Shown here: one piece after another, positions 25,883 to 34,317 of the stretch
Numbering within the stretch: the stretch's first letter is position 1
Layout of the letters: each line of letters opens with the position of its first letter
Assembly: GCF_014698835.1 (NCBI RefSeq)
Contig: NZ_JACJTU010000018.1
Span: forward strand, 93,553-157,552
Source of the DNA: Nostoc paludosum FACHB-159
Lineage (GTDB): Bacteria > Cyanobacteriota > Cyanobacteriia > Cyanobacteriales > Nostocaceae
DNA: 64,000 bases
Reading direction: 5' to 3'
Notes under the pieces: generated by a model
Told to the model about the DNA's origin: nothing
The model's database searches: none
What the model saw: the letters and a program-made list of their open reading frames with translations, nothing else
Program-made: the position numbers and the translations under genes

Positions 25883-26410
25883 TCAAAATGTGCGTATTTC
25901 TTTAACAACATCTAATATTTCTTGAAGTGTAAAGTAAATATAATAAAATATTGGAAACCCATTAATTTCTATAGTACCGTATTTGCGATGTTGACGGCCT
26001 TTGATATCGTTATAAGACAGTGATTTAGGTTTAGGTTCATGACCACGATAATCGGGAGAAAGATATGCTAGCTTAATGGGAGTGCATCTTTCATCAAAAG
26101 TGATGCTCCATTTAATTTTTAATTTTAATTTATTATCAGGTTCGCGTTCCAAATCATTGAAAAAATTCTCATAAAAATAGCTTATTTCAATTTTATTAAA
26201 ATCTTTGTCTGTAATCATTTGTGAATAAGATAATTGAGCTTTATTAATACATGGAGAGATTTTTTTAAAAAAATCATCTACTTGCTGAGATATGTAATTT
26301 TCTATAGCTATTTTTTGCTCTTCTTTAGGAAATGATATAAAAGGTACATAAATACTTTTAATAGCTGTATTTTCTGAGCAATTTTTAATTATATTTAAGT
26401 CAGAGTTCAT
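25883..26410 (-). CDS. Protein of unknown function in a restriction-type operon
   Basis: 175 residues, lysine-, isoleucine- and asparagine-rich, mixed alpha/beta, with no signal peptide or membrane helix. I do not recognise a family. Its start overlaps the stop of the nuclease-like gene by 4 bp (ATGA), so it is translationally coupled to the McrB-like/LlaJI-like pair and probably belongs to that system as an accessory or specificity subunit. Base composition is low in GC, like the other two genes and unlike the flanking comB. Confidence 0.6.
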   Translation of the reverse strand: MNSDLNIIKNCSENTAIKSIYVPFISFPKEEQKIAIENYISQQVDDFFKKISPCINKAQLSYSQMITDKDFNKIEISYFYENFFNDLEREPDNKLKLKIKWSITFDERCTPIKLAYLSPDYRGHEPKPKSLSYNDIKGRQHRKYGTIEINGFPIFYYIYFTLQEILDVVKEIRTF

Positions 26411-27975
26411 AAATTATTTTCTAAGTAAATATTTTGTATAAAAGAAAAATTCGCCCTAAATATTTTTATACCTTTTATATTTATATCTTCTTCCAATTCT
26501 CCCAAAAGATGAGATGGCCTTCCATCATAGTAATAAGGAATAAAAAATAAGTTTGCAGAAATATTATGTGTTTGTTGTAGAGCATATTCATATGTAAGTT
26601 GCTTAACTAAATCATCTTTATATTTCTTGGCTGATTTTGGATCGAGTTTTTTATTTCTATAAAATTCTAGCGGTACATCTTTGTAATCAATTATTTTAAT
26701 TTTATTTTCATCTACATTATTATCTCCTGTTATATTATTGCTTTCTAGAATTAAATCAGGACGTAGAAAACGGCGTAAAGCTGAACTTCTATCTCGTTTT
26801 TCAAGCTGATTATATCTAGGGTGCGAGTAGACAAATGTTCGCTCATTTAAATCAAATTCGATGCAAAGCAGTTCATCCCATTCAAGCTTTTCTACAACTT
26901 TACCTAAATTTTTGGATATGTTTGAGGTTTTGGAGTAAACCCATTGATTACCATATAGATTTCCGGTATTGGCTTTGCGGTTTCCGACTCGATTTTTCTC
27001 TTCTCCTTCTCTTTCTAAGTTCTCATATCCTTTCAGAGGTATATCCGTATCTGCATAACAAATTTTGTCACGGTGTTCTTTAAAAAAATATGTATTGCAC
27101 ATATCTTCCCAAATAAGGGAAAAACCATGCACTCCCCAGAATTCACCATCACCTTGATCGGGATTTAACTCCCCATAGAGGAATGTTTCAATAGCTTCGT
27201 AAAGTCCCCAATAGTCACCATCCTTATAATAAGTATTTTTATCTATATTATCTAGCGCTTCTTTAAGAACGCTAATAGTCTCTTCAAAGGTATCCTCGCC
27301 AAAAATAGATTGGTTGCTAGTTAAATAATCCTCCTTAAAATGTTGGGCAAGAAAGTGTATATCTTGAGTACGTACTTTAATGTTATCTGGTACATCACTA
27401 TTTAACTGTTCTATAATCTCATCTAGAATATAGCAATACAGATTTACAAGGTCAGTGCTTTCATAGCGTACCATCGAACGTGGTAAATCCATCCATTCAA
27501 CATAGATTACATCGTCATTTAGATAAATAGCACGATCTAAATATTTGTCAATTTTAGAATAGTCGATTTCTTCACTATGTCTAACTTTCTTTTGAATTGA
27601 GTTTATTGCTAAGTCATCGTAGGCTTCCAGAACTCGCTCAATCATTTTAATCTTACTGTATAGTATACAACTATCTCCTTCCTCTGTTTGTATTTTTACC
27701 CCACCAGATGAAAGAGTAGTCTGATCTTGATCTTGCTGAAAATCAGGTTTATTTATATTGAATCGATTAGTGTTTAAATTTTCTCGTTCAAATTTGCGAA
27801 AGGTGCGATACATTTTAAAAAACAAATTTCGTACTGCATCGAAGTCACCGACTGGAAAATTATCAAAACCATTTGGAAGACAAAAATCAAAATTATCTCC
27901 AAATTGAGACTTGCGAATACCAATAAAAAACTCGTTAGAATTTCTGACTAAATTTAGGCGAGAAAAGTCAAACAT
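26407..27975 (-). CDS. LlaJI/McrC-like restriction nuclease subunit
   Basis: 522 residues. The C-terminal third has a PD-(D/E)XK pattern: RPDLILESN, a strand KIKIIDYKDV with the D-x-K signature, then a helix with KQLTYEYALQQ. The middle has FWGVHGFSLIWEDMCNTYFF, which resembles the LlaJI-family restriction endonucleases that work with an McrB-like GTPase (recollection, not searched). It is located 52 bp after the McrB-like gene and overlaps the next gene by 4 bp. It likely supplies the DNA-cutting activity once loaded by the motor. Confidence 0.65.
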   Translation of the reverse strand: MFDFSRLNLVRNSNEFFIGIRKSQFGDNFDFCLPNGFDNFPVGDFDAVRNLFFKMYRTFRKFERENLNTNRFNINKPDFQQDQDQTTLSSGGVKIQTEEGDSCILYSKIKMIERVLEAYDDLAINSIQKKVRHSEEIDYSKIDKYLDRAIYLNDDVIYVEWMDLPRSMVRYESTDLVNLYCYILDEIIEQLNSDVPDNIKVRTQDIHFLAQHFKEDYLTSNQSIFGEDTFEETISVLKEALDNIDKNTYYKDGDYWGLYEAIETFLYGELNPDQGDGEFWGVHGFSLIWEDMCNTYFFKEHRDKICYADTDIPLKGYENLEREGEEKNRVGNRKANTGNLYGNQWVYSKTSNISKNLGKVVEKLEWDELLCIEFDLNERTFVYSHPRYNQLEKRDRSSALRRFLRPDLILESNNITGDNNVDENKIKIIDYKDVPLEFYRNKKLDPKSAKKYKDDLVKQLTYEYALQQTHNISANLFFIPYYYDGRPSHLLGELEEDINIKGIKIFRANFSFIQNIYLENNL

Positions 27976-28027
27976 TATGTGTACAAGATAAAATTTAATA
28001 TTTCAATTTTAGACTTTCAAACTACAA

Positions 28028-29101
28028 TTATTTACTAAGGTTCATGATATTAGTAATGAGAATATTATGTAGTTTAATAAAATCTCCAAAAGTTACGAGA
28101 TTGTTTTTTGTAACATTTAGAAGCTTTATGAGTGGTTCTTTATCACGATGAAAAACGCTATCCCACAAGAAGAACATTAGTTTATTTTGTATTTGTTCAG
28201 CAGTTACAGGCTGTTTGATGAAGTAATACCCAATTTGCTTGTCTTCAATTCCCCTAATTAAAGTATGATAACTTTTGATAAAGTTGTTAAGATTTGTAAT
28301 TAATTTTATCCATTCATGTTCGTCTAACTCTCCTTCTTTTCCATATGTAGCTTTAGCAGGCTTGCTATTATCCCAGTTTACAAACTCCCAATCCCAACGA
28401 CGCTTAAAGGCACTGTCCATGAAATAAATGGAGTTATCAGAAGTGTTCATAGTAGCAAGGATAGACAAGTTTGGAGGAATCCTAATAGTCCTACTTTCTA
28501 AATCAATTCTTAGAAATTTGATTTTTTCTTCAAAATTTTTGAGTGTGACAGCATTAAAAGGATGCAATTCATATTTTTCTATTTTTCCATCCTTTTCGTA
28601 TAGTTCAACTTTCATTAACTCTAAAAGACTTCTAAATTCAAGTTCTGTTATATTAATTCCATAACTTGACCAGCCGTTTTCATCTCTATCTAATAATTGA
28701 AAAACTGTTCCAAAGATGCCAGATGAATTACCCCGGTTAATTTCATCTATAACTAAAGCCACATTTTTGGGTTCAGAAATTTGAACTCCATTTTTGTCAT
28801 GGGCATCAACTATATTTTTATAAGCTCTGGATAGTGCTTTTAAAAAGTGCCCTTCATAGTATTTATACTCTACCCTTTCTTTTCTAGTTATCGGTACTAA
28901 TTTACCCATAAAATCTCCGTAGGTATATTCTGGGTGGAAAACTGTTTTGATAATGTTTTCAGGATTAGTGGATTCAAGTATACCTAAGTAATTAGGAATA
29001 ATTTCGTAAACAATTCTGTGGCTTTTGCCGGTTCCAGGGCTACCGAAGAAGATTCTCTGCATGTGTTTATTCATTATTGGTGAGATTTGATGAGCAAACA
29101 T
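28028..29101 (-). CDS. McrB-like AAA+ GTPase/ATPase of a restriction system
   Basis: 357 residues. It contains only the AAA+ motor: Walker A GSPGTGKS near residue 20, FHPEYTYGDFMGKLVPI, Walker B VALVIDEINRGN near 120, and the McrB-type segment ATMNTSDNSIYFMDSAFKRRWDWE with sensor Asn and arginine finger. Classical McrB has an N-terminal DNA-recognition domain of ~150 residues; here the motor begins almost at the start codon, so target recognition must come from another subunit. The start could also be an internal Met at 29074 or 29062. It is the first gene of a three-gene minus-strand operon. Confidence 0.8.
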   Translation of the reverse strand: MFAHQISPIMNKHMQRIFFGSPGTGKSHRIVYEIIPNYLGILESTNPENIIKTVFHPEYTYGDFMGKLVPITRKERVEYKYYEGHFLKALSRAYKNIVDAHDKNGVQISEPKNVALVIDEINRGNSSGIFGTVFQLLDRDENGWSSYGINITELEFRSLLELMKVELYEKDGKIEKYELHPFNAVTLKNFEEKIKFLRIDLESRTIRIPPNLSILATMNTSDNSIYFMDSAFKRRWDWEFVNWDNSKPAKATYGKEGELDEHEWIKLITNLNNFIKSYHTLIRGIEDKQIGYYFIKQPVTAEQIQNKLMFFLWDSVFHRDKEPLIKLLNVTKNNLVTFGDFIKLHNILITNIMNLSK

Positions 29102-29360
29102 TTGTTAATGTCAAATGTAAAATTTATACAACAAACCAGTTTAACTCAACTTCCTGAAAACGGATGGTAAGTATATGGACAAAAATATTTACAGTCACTT
29201 GCGAGCTAAGAGAAGCAATCGCAAAGGCTGGGATTGCTTCGTTTCGCCTCGCTCTATTCGCGATGACATCGTGTAATTGATTCTGTCTGACTACTTAAAA
29301 CTTCTTGCCTGCGGCTATCAAATATTCGCTAAACTCAAAACTGCTGCGTTATTCCTCATC

Positions 29361-30551
29361 ATGTCCGATTCCCAAACTGTTAGTGCTGCTGTTGCCAAAC
29401 TCTACAATACCTACCCCTTTCCGCCAGAAGCTTTGTTGGACGAACCACCTCCAGGGTATAATTGGCGCTGGAATTGGCTAGCCGCGTATAACTTTTGCAC
29501 GGGTCAAAAACCCCAAAAGCAAGATGTCCGCATTTTGGATGCTGGTTGCGGTACCGGAGTAAGTACGGAGTACTTGGTTCACCTCAATCCTCAGGCTACT
29601 GTTGTGGGAATTGACCTCAGTAGCGGTGCTTTGGATGTAGCAAAAGAGCGTTGTCAGCGTTCTGGAGCTGACCGCGTTGAGTTTCGTCACCTCAGCTTGT
29701 TTGATGCGGAACAGTTACCGGGTGAGTTTGATTTAATTAACTGCGTTGGCGTTTTGCACCATACTGCCGACCCAATTGGTGGTATTCAAGCCTTGGCGAA
29801 AAAATTAGCCCCAGGTGGCTTAATGCACATCTTTGTCTACGGGGAATTGGGACGCTGGGAAATTCAACTCATGCAAAAAGCGATCGCACTTCTTCAAGGT
29901 GACAAAAAAGGTGACTATCGCGATGGTGTTCAAGTCGGACGAAATATATTTAATTCGTTACCAGAAAATAATCGAATTGTCAAGTATGAAAAACAGCGTT
30001 GGTCATTAGAAAACCACAAGGACGAACACTTTGCTGATATGTATGTTCATCCCCAGGAAATTGACTACAACATTGAGACGCTGTTTGAATTAATCGACGC
30101 TTCGGGATTGGAGTTTATTGGTTTCTCGAATCCGAGTTTTTGGCATTTAGAAAGACTTTTGGGTAAAGCGCCAGACTTGATAGAACGGGCACAAGGATTG
30201 AGCGATCGCCAACGTTATCGGCTGATAGAATTACTAGATCCAGAAGTTAGCCATTACGAGTTTTTCCTCGGTCGTCCTCCCCTGGTTAAAGCCGACTGGT
30301 CAGACGATAACGCCCTATTGGCAGCAATTCCCGAACTGAATCCTTGTATTGAGGGATTTCCCAGCCAATCTTTCTTTAATTACGATTATCAGATTGTAAA
30401 ATTGTCAGTTCCAGAGTTTGAATTTATGCAAAGGTGTGATGCTAATTCTACAGTGGCAGAGATTTTGGCAGGTGTGGAATTGGAATTAGATGACGTTAGA
30501 AAACTTATCCAACAACAGCTGATTTTATTAACACCAGCTTCATCCCATTGA
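29361..30551 (+). CDS. Class I SAM-dependent methyltransferase with C-terminal extension
   Basis: 396 residues from the ATG at 29361 (MSDSQTVSAAVAKLYNTYPFPPE); an upstream TTG at 29277 would add 28 hydrophobic residues and is less likely. Motif I is ILDAGCGTGVSTEYL, then GIDLSSGALDVAKERC, and the GVLHHTADP segment typical of small-molecule methyltransferases. The ~190-residue C-terminal part (HKDEHFADMYVHPQEIDYNI onward) is a family-specific extension with a winged-helix-like end. It is not a DNA methyltransferase: no DPPY/NPPY or PC motif is seen, so it is not the modification partner of the neighbouring restriction operon. Confidence 0.85.
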   Translation: MSDSQTVSAAVAKLYNTYPFPPEALLDEPPPGYNWRWNWLAAYNFCTGQKPQKQDVRILDAGCGTGVSTEYLVHLNPQATVVGIDLSSGALDVAKERCQRSGADRVEFRHLSLFDAEQLPGEFDLINCVGVLHHTADPIGGIQALAKKLAPGGLMHIFVYGELGRWEIQLMQKAIALLQGDKKGDYRDGVQVGRNIFNSLPENNRIVKYEKQRWSLENHKDEHFADMYVHPQEIDYNIETLFELIDASGLEFIGFSNPSFWHLERLLGKAPDLIERAQGLSDRQRYRLIELLDPEVSHYEFFLGRPPLVKADWSDDNALLAAIPELNPCIEGFPSQSFFNYDYQIVKLSVPEFEFMQRCDANSTVAEILAGVELELDDVRKLIQQQLILLTPASSH

Positions 30552-30564
30552 AATTTATACTTTT

Positions 30565-30588
30565 CGTGATGGGCGATCGCCCATCACG
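30565..30588. repeat. 24-bp perfect palindrome centred on a HIP1 site
   Basis: CGTGATGG is followed by GCGATCGC and then CCATCACG: the HIP1 octamer is extended by eight more bases of perfect symmetry on each side. It lies 13 bp after the methyltransferase stop, and ACTTTT follows. It may serve as a terminator. The remaining ~425 bp up to the atp operon show no gene; the promoter of that operon must be here. Confidence 0.6.
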
Positions 30589-31014
30589 ACTTTTCGCTAA
30601 TCTGTTGTAGATTAGAAAAGTGCCCCAAAAACTGGGTGTTACACATCCGAAAAACTTGGAATTTTTTGGAATTCAGCAATGGTGAAATGTCTAACTACAA
30701 GGCGCTACTCTACAAATTCTGCTTTGCAGTCGGCGTCTGTACTCCTCAACACCGACTTAGTTTCAACACCAAGATGCTGATTAGACAAAAACCTTGGAGG
30801 GCGATCGTTCACTAAAAAAGCCAAAGTTTGCAAAAATTGGGAATTATTTAGGCATTAATTCTTAATTATTGCCAGATTTTCTGATAATAGCTCATCAAAC
30901 GCTCTATTAATACAACAGAGCGTCACTTTGTTTAGTTTTTCACACTGGTAAGAAGTTAATTGTTTTTTTCTAAAGTATTGTTACCGGATCGTGATATGAT
31001 TCAGCTGACTGAAT

Positions 31015-31494
31015 GTGCAGTCATCCTATTTAGCTGTACTACTTTCGAGTCCTGTGAGCTTGTCAGAAGAACCAATTGCACCCACTCCGACGACACGACA
31101 AGATGCTAAAACTGATTCTGAAAACGCAGAATCAGATAACACTATGGGAGAGTTCTATCAACTTTACCAGAAGTTATTGGTAATCACACTTGTCATGACG
31201 GGGATTATTTTTATCTCTGTGTGGATTTTTTATTCCTTAAACATTGCTCTCAATTATTTGATTGGAGCGTGTACAGGTGTGGTTTACTTAAAAATGCTGG
31301 CTAAAGATGTTGAGCAACTCGGTAGTGAGAAAGCCCGTTTGAGCAAAACTCGTTTTGCTGTGTTTATTGGGGTGTTTGTATTGGCAACTCAATGGCATGA
31401 GCTAAAGATTTTGCCCATATTTTTGGGATTTTTAACCTACAAAGGGACGCTCCTCGTCTACATGGTGCAAACTGCGTTCATTCCTGATTCTTAA
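31015..31494 (+). CDS. atp1: ATP synthase subunit I (Atp1)
   Basis: Up to 159 residues, with four hydrophobic helices from ~55 on (LLVITLVMTGIIFISVWIFYSL onward). It is the first gene of the operon and is thought to assist c-ring or F0 assembly. The start is uncertain: GTG at 31015 gives 159 residues, GTG at 31054 gives MSLSEEPIAPTP, and ATG at 31144 (MGEFYQLYQK) gives 116, the length of shorter homologs. Position 62 bp before the a-subunit gene confirms identity. Confidence 0.85.
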   Translation: MQSSYLAVLLSSPVSLSEEPIAPTPTTRQDAKTDSENAESDNTMGEFYQLYQKLLVITLVMTGIIFISVWIFYSLNIALNYLIGACTGVVYLKMLAKDVEQLGSEKARLSKTRFAVFIGVFVLATQWHELKILPIFLGFLTYKGTLLVYMVQTAFIPDS

Positions 31495-31555
31495 AAATCA
31501 GGCTCACTAAAGACAATACTCCCAATCCTCGCTCGTTGGGGAAAATGCTTGAAGA

Positions 31556-32320
31556 ATGCAAATGCTTAGTGTCTTAAACGCCTTTAATTCTTTTCCCCTA
31601 GCCGAATTAGAAGTAGGTCATCATTTCTACTGGCAGTTGGGCAATCTTAAAATTCATGGGCAAGTTTTTCTGACCTCGTGGTTTGTGATTAGCATTTTAG
31701 TAGTGGCTTCACTAGCTGCTACTCGCAATGCTCAAAGAATTCCCAAGGGTATCCAAAACTTGATGGAATATGCCCTGGAATTTATTCGAGATTTGGCAAA
31801 AAACCAACTTGGTGAGAAAGAGTACCGCCCTTGGGTGCCATTTATTGGTACTTTGTTCTTGTTTATTTTCGTATCGAACTGGTCAGGTGCGCTAATTCCC
31901 TGGAAGCTCATCAAGCTACCTTCGGGTGAATTGGCAGCTCCCACCAATGACATCAATACGACTGTTGCATTGGCATTGCTGACCTCATTGGCGTACTTTT
32001 ACGCGGGTTTTAGCAAGCGGGGTTTGGGCTACTTCAAGAAATACATAGAGCCAACACCTGTTTTATTGCCGATCGCAATTCTCGAAGATTTTACCAAGCC
32101 CCTCTCCCTAAGCTTCCGTCTATTCGGCAACATATTGGCGGACGAATTGGTAGTAGCGGTGCTGGTTCTGCTAGTTCCTCTATTCATACCTCTGCCTGTA
32201 ATGGCTCTGGGTTTGTTTACTAGCGCCATTCAAGCCCTAGTTTTTGCTACCCTAGCCGGAGCCTACATTCATGAGGCAATGGAGGGACATGGTGGAGAAG
32301 AGCATGAGGAGGCACATTAG
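31556..32320 (+). CDS. atpB: ATP synthase F0 subunit a
   Basis: 254 residues, integral membrane protein of the thylakoid F0 sector that forms the proton half-channels against the c-ring. Diagnostic helices: the essential arginine in LSLSFRLFGNILADELVV near residue 190, and FATLAGAYIHEAMEGH at the C terminus. The N terminus (VGHHFYWQLGNLKIHGQ) matches the cyanobacterial/chloroplast type. Called atpI in older cyanobacterial naming. Confidence 0.97.
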   Translation: MQMLSVLNAFNSFPLAELEVGHHFYWQLGNLKIHGQVFLTSWFVISILVVASLAATRNAQRIPKGIQNLMEYALEFIRDLAKNQLGEKEYRPWVPFIGTLFLFIFVSNWSGALIPWKLIKLPSGELAAPTNDINTTVALALLTSLAYFYAGFSKRGLGYFKKYIEPTPVLLPIAILEDFTKPLSLSFRLFGNILADELVVAVLVLLVPLFIPLPVMALGLFTSAIQALVFATLAGAYIHEAMEGHGGEEHEEAH

Positions 32321-32442
32321 AGTCCCTCAGTTGATGTAATGTTAGATTTTGGATGCTTAATTTTGGATGTAATTCCAAATCTCCAATCTCAAATCTCAAC
32401 ACAAAAATTGTTCGTTTTGTACTCAAGGTAAGGTAAATCAAC

Positions 32443-32739
32443 ATGGGTTCATTAATTTCTGCTTCTTACGTTCTTGCAGCCGCCGGCACTGGTATCGATC
32501 CTTTAATTTCTGCTGCTTCAGTTCTAGCTGCTGCTTTGGCCATCGGTTTAGCTGCAATTGGCCCTGGTATTGGTCAAGGAAACGCTGCTGGTCAAGCAGT
32601 AGAAGGTATCGCTCGTCAACCTGAAGCAGAAGGAAAAATTCGGGGTACTCTACTGTTAACCCTGGCTTTCATGGAATCCTTGACAATCTACGGTCTAGTT
32701 ATTGCTTTGGTGTTGCTATTTGCTAACCCATTCGCATAA
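32443..32739 (+). CDS. atpE: ATP synthase F0 subunit c with N-terminal extension
   Basis: 98 residues; typical cyanobacterial c subunits are 81. From IDPLISAASVLAAAL onward the sequence is canonical: the GxGxG helix AIGPGIGQGNAAGQ, the polar loop ARQPEAEGKIRG, and the proton-binding glutamate in LTLAFMESLTIYGLV. The usual Met-Asp start is replaced by Ile-Asp (ATC GAT), so translation must begin at the upstream ATG at 32443, adding MGSLISASYVLAAAGTG. That addition resembles the next segment (LISAASVLAAALAIG), as though the first part of helix 1 had been duplicated. The extension would project on the lumenal side unless removed. Confidence 0.95.
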   Translation: MGSLISASYVLAAAGTGIDPLISAASVLAAALAIGLAAIGPGIGQGNAAGQAVEGIARQPEAEGKIRGTLLLTLAFMESLTIYGLVIALVLLFANPFA

Positions 32740-33074
32740 AACCTAGAAATTTCTGAGATTGTGGAGACGTGAATTATCACGCCTCTACCTTCTAAAGATT
32801 TTGGGCGTTTAGTCAAGCAATTTTAGATTTTAGATTTTGGATTTTGGATTATTAACAGTTTTGGGCAATATACCGAAGATTGGAGATAGAAGAAATCCCA
32901 AATCACTAATCTAAAATACCCAGAGCAAATTGTCCTTGGGTTGGTGTTAATCTAAAAGCGCAAATCTAAAATCCAAAACCCCTTGACCCTTGTTGGCTAT
33001 CGGTCTCTAAAATATCAAAGGTTGGATGATTTTGCTAGCCATGAAAACTGCTACTCCAGCCAAAGAGGAGAGAA
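32740..33074. other. atpE-atpF2 spacer with degenerate heptad repeats
   Basis: 335 bp, no gene. From ~32822 it is made of ATTTTAGATTTTGGATTTTGG words and their complements (AAATCTAAAATCC, ~32955-32980), able to pair across the spacer. The same word family recurs in other spacers of this operon. A GAGGAGAG ribosome site precedes the b' start. Confidence 0.55.
32761..32788. repeat. Imperfect palindrome of the GAGACG/CGTCTC family
   Basis: GTGGAGACGTGA and TCACGCCTCTAC pair with two mismatches around four bases, 21 bp after the c-subunit stop. It may help to stabilise or process the highly expressed c-subunit message. Confidence 0.55.
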
Positions 33075-33506
33075 ATGTTTGATTTCGATGCTACCTTGCC
33101 CTTCATGGCATTGCAGTTCCTGTTATTGGCAGCTTTGTTGAATGTAATTTTCTATAAGCCACTCACTAAGGTATTAGACGATCGCGATAACTATATCCGA
33201 ACGAATACCCTTGAAGCAAAGGAGAGCTTATCGAAAGCTGAGCGGTTAGCCGCAGAATATGAGCAGCAGCTCGCAGATGCTCGCAGACAATCGCAAGCTA
33301 TTGTAGAAGCAGCTCAAGTAGAAGCTAAGAAAATTACTGCCGAAAAAATCGCTGAGGCGCAAAAAGAAGCTCAGTCTCAACGAGAACAAGCTGCTATTGA
33401 AATAGAACAACAAAAGCAGGAAGCTTTGCGTACCTTAGAGCAACAAGTTGATGGTCTAAGCAGACAAATTCTAGAAAAACTATTGGGACAACCCGTAGTT
33501 AGATAA
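33075..33506 (+). CDS. atpF2: ATP synthase F0 subunit b' (b2)
   Basis: 143 residues: one N-terminal membrane helix (LPFMALQFLLLAALLNVIFYKPL) then a long charged coiled coil (EAKESLSKAERLAAEYEQQLADARRQ onward). Photosynthetic organisms use a b/b' heterodimer as peripheral stalk; this shorter, alanine/glutamine-rich form without an extended N terminus is b'. Also called atpG in cyanobacterial nomenclature. GAGGAGAG lies just before the ATG. Confidence 0.95.
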   Translation: MFDFDATLPFMALQFLLLAALLNVIFYKPLTKVLDDRDNYIRTNTLEAKESLSKAERLAAEYEQQLADARRQSQAIVEAAQVEAKKITAEKIAEAQKEAQSQREQAAIEIEQQKQEALRTLEQQVDGLSRQILEKLLGQPVVR

Positions 33507-33619
33507 GCTTACAGGATTAATCCTGTGTCAGCATAGGCGCAGCTGGACACTAGTTCCAGAGCGCTAAATTAAGTGTCAAAAAAAGGCACTTTTTTCCTTC
33601 GGAATGAAAGATACTTGAT

Positions 33620-33713
33620 TTCCCTTCAGGATTTATTTACCTAATTCCCTTACGGGATTTATTTAGCTAATTCCCTTACGGGATTTATTAACCTAGTTTC
33701 CCTTACGGGAAAA
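33620..33713. repeat. ~26-bp tandem repeat, 3.6 copies, between atpF2 and atpF
   Basis: The unit is TTCCCTTACGGGATTTATTT plus about six bases ending in TAA, at 33620, 33645, 33671 and (partial) 33698. Each unit carries a TCCC-TTAC-GGGA mini-hairpin. It directly precedes the b subunit and may tune its translation or mRNA stability. The spacing is too short and the spacers are identical, so it is not CRISPR. A weak hairpin with six T lies just before it (~33570-33597). Confidence 0.7.
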
Positions 33714-33744
33714 CACGAACGTACAGCAAGCAGCGCACTTGTAG

Positions 33745-34317
33745 ATGGGTATCATGGGCACATTCTTATTACTTGCCGCAGAAGCGAACGCTGTTGGCTC
33801 TGAATTGGCAGAAGGCGCAGCAGAAGGTGGTTTCGGTCTAAATTTAGACATATTAGAAACCAATCTAATCAATCTAGCGATTCTGGTTGGCATATTATTC
33901 TACTTCGGACGTAAAGTTTTAAGCAATATCCTGAACGAGCGACAATCCAATATTGCCACCGCCATTCAGGAAGCAGAAGGGCGCTTAAAAGAGGCCAAGG
34001 TTGCCCTATCCCAAGCACAAAAGCAGTTAACCGAAGCTCAAGCAGAGGCACAACGCATCCGCAAAGCTGCTGAAGAAAACGCCCAAAAAGCGAAAGAAGC
34101 TTTATTGGCGAAGGCGGCACAAGACGTAGAACGCTTGAAACAAACAGCAGCAGCGGACTTAAACACCGAACAAGATCGGGCGATCGCCCAACTGCGACAG
34201 AGGGTAGCTACACTAGCATTACAAAGAGTCGAGTCGCAACTCAAAGGCGGAATTGCTGACGATGCTCAACAAAGTTTAATTGACCGCAGCATCGCACAAT
34301 TGGGAGGCACAGTATGA
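33745..34317 (+). CDS. atpF: ATP synthase F0 subunit b
   Basis: 190 residues. The N-terminal lumenal lead (GTFLLLAAEANAVGSELAEG) is followed by a membrane helix (NLINLAILVGILFYFG) and a long coiled coil rich in Ala, Glu and Lys. Longer than b', as usual. The ATG at 33754 (MGTFLLL) is an equally good start. Its last four bases overlap the delta-subunit start, so the two are translationally coupled. Confidence 0.95.
   Translation: MGIMGTFLLLAAEANAVGSELAEGAAEGGFGLNLDILETNLINLAILVGILFYFGRKVLSNILNERQSNIATAIQEAEGRLKEAKVALSQAQKQLTEAQAEAQRIRKAAEENAQKAKEALLAKAAQDVERLKQTAAADLNTEQDRAIAQLRQRVATLALQRVESQLKGGIADDAQQSLIDRSIAQLGGTV

Noticed and set aside
29361..30551. DNA methyltransferase partner of the restriction operon
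   Set aside because: Motifs are those of small-molecule methyltransferases; no DNA-methylase catalytic motif is seen and it is on the opposite strand.
33620..33713. CRISPR array
   Set aside because: Period is only ~26 bp with no variable spacers and no cas genes; it is a simple tandem repeat. No CRISPR array was seen anywhere in the window.
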